Of a DNA stretch of 64,000 nt, positions 58,798-64,000 are shown piece by piece (the stretch's first letter is position 1; the number at the start of each line of letters is the position of its first letter). Both the position numbers and the translations under genes were made by a program. This DNA is from Halobacillus litoralis (lineage in GTDB: Bacteria; Bacillota; Bacilli; Bacillales; Halobacillaceae), in NCBI RefSeq assembly GCF_009856415.1, contig NZ_WMEZ01000001.1, positions 310,001-374,000 on the forward strand. Direction: 5' to 3'. The notes beneath the pieces are model-generated. The model ran no database searches. It saw only the letters and a program-made list of their open reading frames with translations, and had not been told where the DNA came from.

Positions 58798-59400
58798 ATG
58801 AAAGGTACGGGGAACCTGATCTACCTTGTTTGTGACTGGTTGATGCGGCTTGCGATATTAAATCTATTGTGGATCACTTTTACACTTCTGGGTGGTGTAG
58901 TTTTTGGTATCTTTCCTGCTTCTGCCTCTTGTGTCGCTTTATTGAAAGAGTGGGTGGCGGAGCGGCGTCCTCATCCGGTATCGTTTTATTGGAACATTTA
59001 CAAACGTGCCTTTCTTTCAGCAAATGTCGTGTTCCTATGTACGTTTGTTTTATTGACTCTTTTAGGGCTCAACCTCTATACCAGTCTTCAGTTCACAGGG
59101 GTATGGTTCTATCTTTTCTTCAGCGGTACCGTGTTTTTAGGAGGAGGGGTGTTGATGACGGCCCTCTTAACGTTCAACACTCTCAGCCATGGAATGAAGG
59201 CCAAAGAAGCTTTGAAAATCGCCGTTCATCTTCTTTTGCTTTACCCTGGTCGGCTGCTTTCTTTTATCGCTGGATTTGCCCTGCTTCTCTTGTGCATTCG
59301 GTTCATACCTGGCATTCTGCCGTTGTATTCCGTCAATATTATCCTCCTGTTAAGCGTCCTTTTGTTTCCTTTTAAGCAGGAGTTTCCGAAGCCCGTCTGA
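58798..59400 (+). CDS. YesL-like (DUF624) membrane protein
   Basis: A 200-residue protein with about five helices: LVCDWLMRLAILNLLWITFTLLGGVVFGIFPASASCVALLKEW is the DUF624 signature. Such proteins are frequent in polysaccharide-use loci; the role is unknown. The ATG at 58798 is 6 nt from AGGAGG. Confidence 0.8.
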   Translation: MKGTGNLIYLVCDWLMRLAILNLLWITFTLLGGVVFGIFPASASCVALLKEWVAERRPHPVSFYWNIYKRAFLSANVVFLCTFVLLTLLGLNLYTSLQFTGVWFYLFFSGTVFLGGGVLMTALLTFNTLSHGMKAKEALKIAVHLLLLYPGRLLSFIAGFALLLLCIRFIPGILPLYSVNIILLLSVLLFPFKQEFPKPV

Positions 59401-59432
59401 CTGTTTTTGAGCACAGACGGGTTTTCATTTTA
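59392..59432 (+). terminator. intrinsic terminator overlapping the stop of the DUF624 gene
   Basis: CCCGTCTG and CAGACGGG pair with a 14-nt loop, then TTTTCATTTT. The next gene therefore probably has its own promoter. Confidence 0.7.
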
Positions 59433-59464
59433 CTTAGGTTTTGTAAAATCAGCGCACTATTTTT

Positions 59465-59478
59465 TGGTAGCGTTTACA
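59465..59478. promoter_or_regulatory. candidate cre/LacI operator
   Basis: TGGTAGCGTTTACA matches the cre consensus TGWNANCGNTNWCA at nine of ten defined positions, the third base being the mismatch. It lies 22 bp before the start of the giant hydrolase gene, so CcpA or the local LacI protein may repress it. Confidence 0.55.
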
Positions 59479-59499
59479 TTTTAAAAGGAGGAAGATCAT

Positions 59500-62400
59500 T
59501 TGAAACGTGAAATCCGTCGGTCCACCACCGTTTTGACGATTGCCCTATTAATCCTGGCCTTATTTCCAAGCTATCCCATGGCTGAGGAGGGGGTGCAGGA
59601 GAGTCAGGCAGATTCGTTTGATCTATACCGCTCCCAATTTCATTATTCACCAGCAGAAAATTGGATGAATGATCCGAATGGACTGGTCTATGATGACGGA
59701 GAATATCATTTATTCTATCAGCATAACCCAACAGGGAATCAATGGGGCCCAATGTATTGGGGCCATGCGGTCAGCAAAGATTTAATCAACTGGGAGGAGC
59801 TCCCGATCGCGCTGTATCCGGATGAAAAAGGCTATATCTGGTCAGGGAGTGTCGTCGTAGATGAACAGAATACAGCTGGGTTCCAAACGGGTGATCATGC
59901 ACCTATGGTCGCTGTCTTCACTCATGAAAAAGCAGGCCTCCAAACGCAAAGCCTTGCGTACAGCAATGATAAAGGACGAACCTGGACGAAGTATGAAGGA
60001 AATCCGGTCATGGAAATGCCTGACGATACGGATGTTTTCAGAGATCCAAAAGTTTTTTGGCATGAAGCTTCAGGTCAATGGAAGATGGTTGTGTCCGCCG
60101 GGCAGAGCATTGAATTTTACCAATCTGATAATCTAAAAGACTGGCAGCATACCGACTCCTTTAAACAGCCAGCAGATGCGAAAGGGGTTTGGGAGTGCCC
60201 GGATCTAGTAGAGCTGTCGGTCGACGGAGATGGAAATGAAAAGAAATGGGCGCTCATCATGAGTGTGAGTGAAGGTTCTTCTGCCGGCGGTTCTGGCATG
60301 GAATATGTCGTGGGGGATTTCAATGGAGACTCTTTTTCTACAGAAATGACGCCGGTTCCTTTGGATTATGGGGCAGACATGTATGCCGGAGTCACATGGA
60401 ACAACCTGCCGAAAGAACAAGAACGTACGATTTTGCTTGGCTGGATGAACAATTGGCAGTATGGGCAGGACATACCGACAGAGAACTTCCGTGGAGCGAC
60501 ATCCATTCCACGTGAATTGAATCTTCGTACGTCAGAAGATGGAACATACCAACTCCAACAACAGCCAGTAGCTGAATTTGAACAGTTGAGAGGAGAAACC
60601 GTAGAGCGAAAAGATGAAGTAGTGAAAGAAGGACAGGAGAAGCTTGGCGATTCTGTCAATGATTTACTTGAAATCACCGCTTCTTTTGATCTCACTCAGT
60701 CATCTGCGGACTCCTTCGGGTTTACGTTGACGAACGAAAGCGATCAATCGACGACGATCGTTTATCACACAAAAGAGGAAAAGATCGCAGTTGACCGTTC
60801 GTCATCAGGGGAGGATGACTTCTCAGAGGATTTTGCAGCCGTCCATGAAGCGCCGCTGAAAGTGGAGGACGGGAAAGTGCAGATGAGAATCCTTCTGGAC
60901 CGCTCGTCTGTGGAAGTGTTCGGGAATGAAGGGACGACCGTTCTGACCGATCAAATTTTCAGAGATGAAACCACTTCCACTCTGGAAATGTTCAGCACTG
61001 GAGGAGAGGCTTACCTTACTCAATTGAATGTGACGGAATTGAATAGGGCGACCGTGGAACCTTGGAAAAGGACGATTCCTGAAGATGTTCCGAACACCTT
61101 GGAAAACGGTGGATTCGAAACGGGGGATCTAACAGGTTGGACGGCGAGCGGAAGTGCTTTTACCCACGGTGTTTCTCCAACAGAAACGTACTGGGACGGC
61201 ATTCCTTTTGAACAGGAAGGCAACTATCACCTCTGGGGTTTTTCTGAGGACGTGACTGATTCTGATTTCCGGACAGGAACGCTTCAATCTGATCTTTTCC
61301 AATTAAGTGGAAAAGGCCAGGTGGAATTTCTGATCGGTGGTGGGCAGGACAAGGAACGCTTATATGTAGCGCTTGTCCGAGCGTCCGACGGGAAAGAACT
61401 CTTCAAAGCTACAGGAGCGAACGACGAAAAGTACCGCCGTGTCTCATGGGATGCCAGTGCTTACCTGGGTGAAGCGCTGTACCTGAAAGTCGTGGATTAC
61501 CATAATGATGGATTCGGCCATATTAACGTCGATGATTTTCAGGTGTATACAGAAGGAGAGCCGGTTAGAGATGAGCTTCTGAACGGGGATTTTGAAACGG
61601 GTGATTTAACAGGATGGACCGTTGTTGAGGGAGATGCTTTCAGCCCGGCTGACGTAACCAATGATACGGATTGGGGCTGGGGAGGACCGTTCAACCACCA
61701 GGGAGACTACCATTTGTGGGGAGCGAAAGACGGGGGTGACGGACAAACCGGTATCCTGCGTTCCTCTTCCTTTATCTTATCCGGAACAGGGACGATTTCT
61801 TATTTGATTGGTGGAGGAAATGACCCAGAAAACTTATATGTAGCCTTGGTGCGGGCGGCCGATGATCAAGAATTGATGAAGGCGACCAATACGGATTGGA
61901 ACGACTCTGAAGAATATTCGAAAGTCGTTTGGGATGCGTCCGAGTATGTAGGGGAAGAAGTGTATCTGAAAATCGTTGATCACTCTACAGAAGGATGGGG
62001 ACACATCAATGTGGATGACTTCCAAGTGAAGCAGACCGGTCCGCTTGCTCATTGGTCGTTTGATGAGCAGGAAGGAAAGGTTACGAAAGAGGAAGTCAGT
62101 GGACAATCCGATCCTGTGCACTACGTGTTCAATGACGCGGTGTATAAAGCATCATCGGATCCGTTATGGCGGCCGGGACTGGTTGGGAACGCTTTATTGT
62201 TTGATGGGTATTCCACATGGGTGACCCATGACAACGAATCGATCGTCCAGCCCGATGATGCCCTTACGATCGAAGGATGGGTAGCTCCACGAGCCTATGA
62301 GTGGGGAGATCTTAATCAAATATCAGCGATCGTCAACCAGCATGACAAGTCAAAAGGCGAAGGGTTTCTTTTAGGCATGGGCCGGCACGGAAAACTTTCC

Positions 62401-64000
62401 TTTCAGACAGGCATCAATGGCGATTGGCAGGAGGTTTCCACAACCGCTGACGAAAGGTTGGAAAAGGATCAGTGGTCCCATGTGGCTGCTACTTTCGACC
62501 GGAATGACCAATCGATGAAACTTTACTTGAATGGAGAACTCGTAGGTGAGACAGATACTCCGAATGGAAAGATAACAGCGTCCAGCGAAGATCTTTTGAT
62601 CGGGAAACATAACCAGGCGGCCCTGATTAATGGGGTGTTTGATGCCAATATGTTCAATGGGTTGATGGATGAAGTGAAGATCGCAAATGAGGCGAAGTCA
62701 GCCGAAGAGATTCAGCAAGCCTATCAGTCCATGGTCGAGAACTTCGACGACCACACGCTTCCTGAACCATCCATGGACTGGGACCGCACGCGTTACGATG
62801 GCGATCAGCACCGACCACAATATCATTTTATGCCACCGGAACATTGGATGAACGAACCACACGCACCCATCTATTACAATGGAAAATATCATATCTTCTA
62901 TCAAAAGAACCCGCAGGGACCGTATTGGCACCATATTCACTGGGGACATGCGGTTAGTGAGGACCTTGTGCATTGGGAAGAGCTTCCTACAGCTCTTGCA
63001 CCTGAAGCGGGCTCAGTGGCTCCAGACGGGGTATGGTCCGGCAGTGCGACTCTTGATGAGAACGGGGAACCGGTCCTATTCTTCACGGCTGGCGATGACA
63101 GTAAATTCCCGAATCAAATGACCGGGCTTGCCGTCAGTGAGGACCCGAGTGATCCTGAATTGAAGGAATGGCGCATGCTTGATAAGCCCGTAACGGTACA
63201 GGAAGAAAACCTTCCGGCAGAAGTAGGAGAAGTGATGTATGGACAGTTCCGTGATCCATTCGTTTGGAAAGATGGAGATACCTGGTATCAGCTGATGGGG
63301 TCAGGAATCGATCAAGTGGGAGGAACCGCGCTGTTATATTCTTCGAAGGATTTGGAAAACTGGACCTACGAGAAACCTTTCTTTACCGGAGATTCAGAAG
63401 CCTATCCAAAAACAGGAGATGTTTGGGAATTGCCCGTCTTTCTTCCGCTCGGAAAAGATGAATCCGGCGAAGAAAAATATGCGTTCTTTATCAACCCATG
63501 GTTCGATGGATACAGTCCCCATAATGTCAAGTACACCTTCTATTGGGTAGGTACATGGGATAAGGAAAACTTATCGTTTGTCCCGGATCATGAAGAACCG
63601 AAAATGTTCGACTATGGCGAGCATTTTACAGGTCCAAGCGGGATGGTGGATGAAGACGGCACGCCGATCCTATTCAGCATCGCCCAGGACAAACGAAGTG
63701 AGCAGGAACATTATGACGCAGGCTGGGCGCACAATGCTGGCCTCCCTGTGGAACTCTCCCTGAGAGACAATAACGATCTCGGATTGCAGCCGATACAGGA
63801 ACTGGAATCTTTAAGAGGGGAGTCACTGGTATCTTTTGAAAACAAAGGAATGAAAGAAGCGAATGAGAGGATTCAGGATGTGGAAGGCGACATGCTTGAA
63901 ATCATCTTGGACATTGATCCAAAACAAGCGGAGCAAGTGGGCATCAAAGTAAGACAGAGTGAAAATGGTGAAGAAGAAACACTGGTATATTACGACACTA
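59500..64000 (+). CDS. giant secreted bi-modular GH32 fructanase (3' end outside window)
   Basis: An open frame from TTG 59500 (AAAAGGAGGAAG upstream) runs past the window edge, 1500 codons visible. Residues 1-29 are a signal peptide. Module 1 (about 40-520) is a complete GH32: WMNDPNG with Asp58, FRDP with Asp182, WECPD with Glu232, and a C-terminal beta-sandwich. Two similar domains follow (from about 530 and 690), each starting NG(G/D)FETGDLTGW and ending INVDDFQV, like carbohydrate-binding jelly rolls. A LamG/concanavalin-like domain covers about 847-1077. Module 2 (from about 1100) is a second GH32, but the nucleophile motif reads WMNEPHA (Glu1119); FRDP (Asp1252) and WELP (Glu1310) are kept. 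Probable levan or inulin hydrolase or transferase. Confidence 0.88.
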   Translation, partial: MKREIRRSTTVLTIALLILALFPSYPMAEEGVQESQADSFDLYRSQFHYSPAENWMNDPNGLVYDDGEYHLFYQHNPTGNQWGPMYWGHAVSKDLINWEELPIALYPDEKGYIWSGSVVVDEQNTAGFQTGDHAPMVAVFTHEKAGLQTQSLAYSNDKGRTWTKYEGNPVMEMPDDTDVFRDPKVFWHEASGQWKMVVSAGQSIEFYQSDNLKDWQHTDSFKQPADAKGVWECPDLVELSVDGDGNEKKWALIMSVSEGSSAGGSGMEYVVGDFNGDSFSTEMTPVPLDYGADMYAGVTWNNLPKEQERTILLGWMNNWQYGQDIPTENFRGATSIPRELNLRTSEDGTYQLQQQPVAEFEQLRGETVERKDEVVKEGQEKLGDSVNDLLEITASFDLTQSSADSFGFTLTNESDQSTTIVYHTKEEKIAVDRSSSGEDDFSEDFAAVHEAPLKVEDGKVQMRILLDRSSVEVFGNEGTTVLTDQIFRDETTSTLEMFSTGGEAYLTQLNVTELNRATVEPWKRTIPEDVPNTLENGGFETGDLTGWTASGSAFTHGVSPTETYWDGIPFEQEGNYHLWGFSEDVTDSDFRTGTLQSDLFQLSGKGQVEFLIGGGQDKERLYVALVRASDGKELFKATGANDEKYRRVSWDASAYLGEALYLKVVDYHNDGFGHINVDDFQVYTEGEPVRDELLNGDFETGDLTGWTVVEGDAFSPADVTNDTDWGWGGPFNHQGDYHLWGAKDGGDGQTGILRSSSFILSGTGTISYLIGGGNDPENLYVALVRAADDQELMKATNTDWNDSEEYSKVVWDASEYVGEEVYLKIVDHSTEGWGHINVDDFQVKQTGPLAHWSFDEQEGKVTKEEVSGQSDPVHYVFNDAVYKASSDPLWRPGLVGNALLFDGYSTWVTHDNESIVQPDDALTIEGWVAPRAYEWGDLNQISAIVNQHDKSKGEGFLLGMGRHGKLSFQTGINGDWQEVSTTADERLEKDQWSHVAATFDRNDQSMKLYLNGELVGETDTPNGKITASSEDLLIGKHNQAALINGVFDANMFNGLMDEVKIANEAKSAEEIQQAYQSMVENFDDHTLPEPSMDWDRTRYDGDQHRPQYHFMPPEHWMNEPHAPIYYNGKYHIFYQKNPQGPYWHHIHWGHAVSEDLVHWEELPTALAPEAGSVAPDGVWSGSATLDENGEPVLFFTAGDDSKFPNQMTGLAVSEDPSDPELKEWRMLDKPVTVQEENLPAEVGEVMYGQFRDPFVWKDGDTWYQLMGSGIDQVGGTALLYSSKDLENWTYEKPFFTGDSEAYPKTGDVWELPVFLPLGKDESGEEKYAFFINPWFDGYSPHNVKYTFYWVGTWDKENLSFVPDHEEPKMFDYGEHFTGPSGMVDEDGTPILFSIAQDKRSEQEHYDAGWAHNAGLPVELSLRDNNDLGLQPIQELESLRGESLVSFENKGMKEANERIQDVEGDMLEIILDIDPKQAEQVGIKVRQSENGEEETLVYYDT

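Noticed and set aside
1-64000. CRISPR array, tRNA/rRNA genes, prophage or intact insertion sequence
   Set aside because: No regularly spaced identical repeats with unique spacers, no tRNA cloverleaf-like segments, no transposase, integrase or phage structural genes were seen.

Overview
The window looks like a chromosome segment of a moderately halophilic or marine Bacillaceae bacterium (Halobacillus-like). The reasons are Gram-positive style ribosome binding sites (AAGGAGG), frequent GTG and TTG starts, many short hairpin-plus-U terminators, a SAM-I riboswitch, a ykoFEDC locus under a TPP riboswitch, a C-minus S14 gene under Zur boxes, a subtilisin, a Spo0M-like protein, paired CrcB channels, and acidic extracellular proteins. 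No tRNA, rRNA, CRISPR array, intact insertion sequence or prophage was seen. The genus is an inference.

Layout. 1-2.1 kb: the 3' part of a UV-damage endonuclease gene, a small protein and an HNH nuclease. 2.1-10.2 kb: a divergent cluster. On the minus strand are a CaiB-type CoA-transferase and a glutaryl-CoA dehydrogenase-like enzyme. On the plus strand are an aminotransferase, a ThDP-dependent decarboxylase-like enzyme, an aldehyde dehydrogenase and lysine 6-dehydrogenase. Read together they spell an oxidative route L-lysine -> 2-aminoadipate semialdehyde -> 2-aminoadipate -> 2-oxoadipate -> glutarate semialdehyde -> glutarate -> glutaryl-CoA -> crotonyl-CoA. 10.2-13.3 kb: a repeat-rich spacer, small proteins, a VOC protein and a RibD-like reductase. 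13.3-17.4 kb: a secreted subtilisin and a secreted M14 peptidase flanking a candidate structured RNA. 17.5-19.5 kb: an HTH-less TetR-like protein and a homocysteine methyltransferase under a SAM riboswitch. 20-23 kb: SGNH esterase, crcB pair, ftsW. 23-30.9 kb: acetyltransferases, a Spo0M-like protein, an acetate-uptake family transporter, a PPOX protein and a run of small membrane proteins and lipoproteins. 31-34.1 kb: a zinc-starvation cluster (Zur boxes, rpsN paralogue, FAD/NAD protein, CobW/ZagA GTPase) interrupted by structured repeats. 34.1-42.4 kb: housekeeping and accessory enzymes, small membrane proteins, a 21-bp tandem repeat and a decayed acetyltransferase. 42.5-45.6 kb: an SgrR-type regulator divergent from an MFS transporter. 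45.7-49.5 kb: ykoFEDC thiamine-precursor uptake under a TPP riboswitch. 49.6-52.6 kb: small membrane proteins and a tandem AhpD-like protein.

52.7-64 kb: a fructan-use locus. A LacI-family regulator with its own operators is followed by a binding-protein-dependent sugar transporter, a cytoplasmic GH32 enzyme, a YesL-like membrane protein, and a very large secreted protein with two GH32 modules that runs off the right edge. The likely division of labour is extracellular cleavage of levan or inulin by the giant enzyme, import of fructo-oligosaccharides by the ABC transporter, and final hydrolysis inside the cell.

The most interesting items are the lysine pathway with a ThDP enzyme where a 2-oxoadipate dehydrogenase would be expected, the bi-modular GH32 protein whose second module has Glu in place of the nucleophilic Asp, and several structured non-coding elements (14607-14799, 31422-31746, 37140-37244, 10232-10495).
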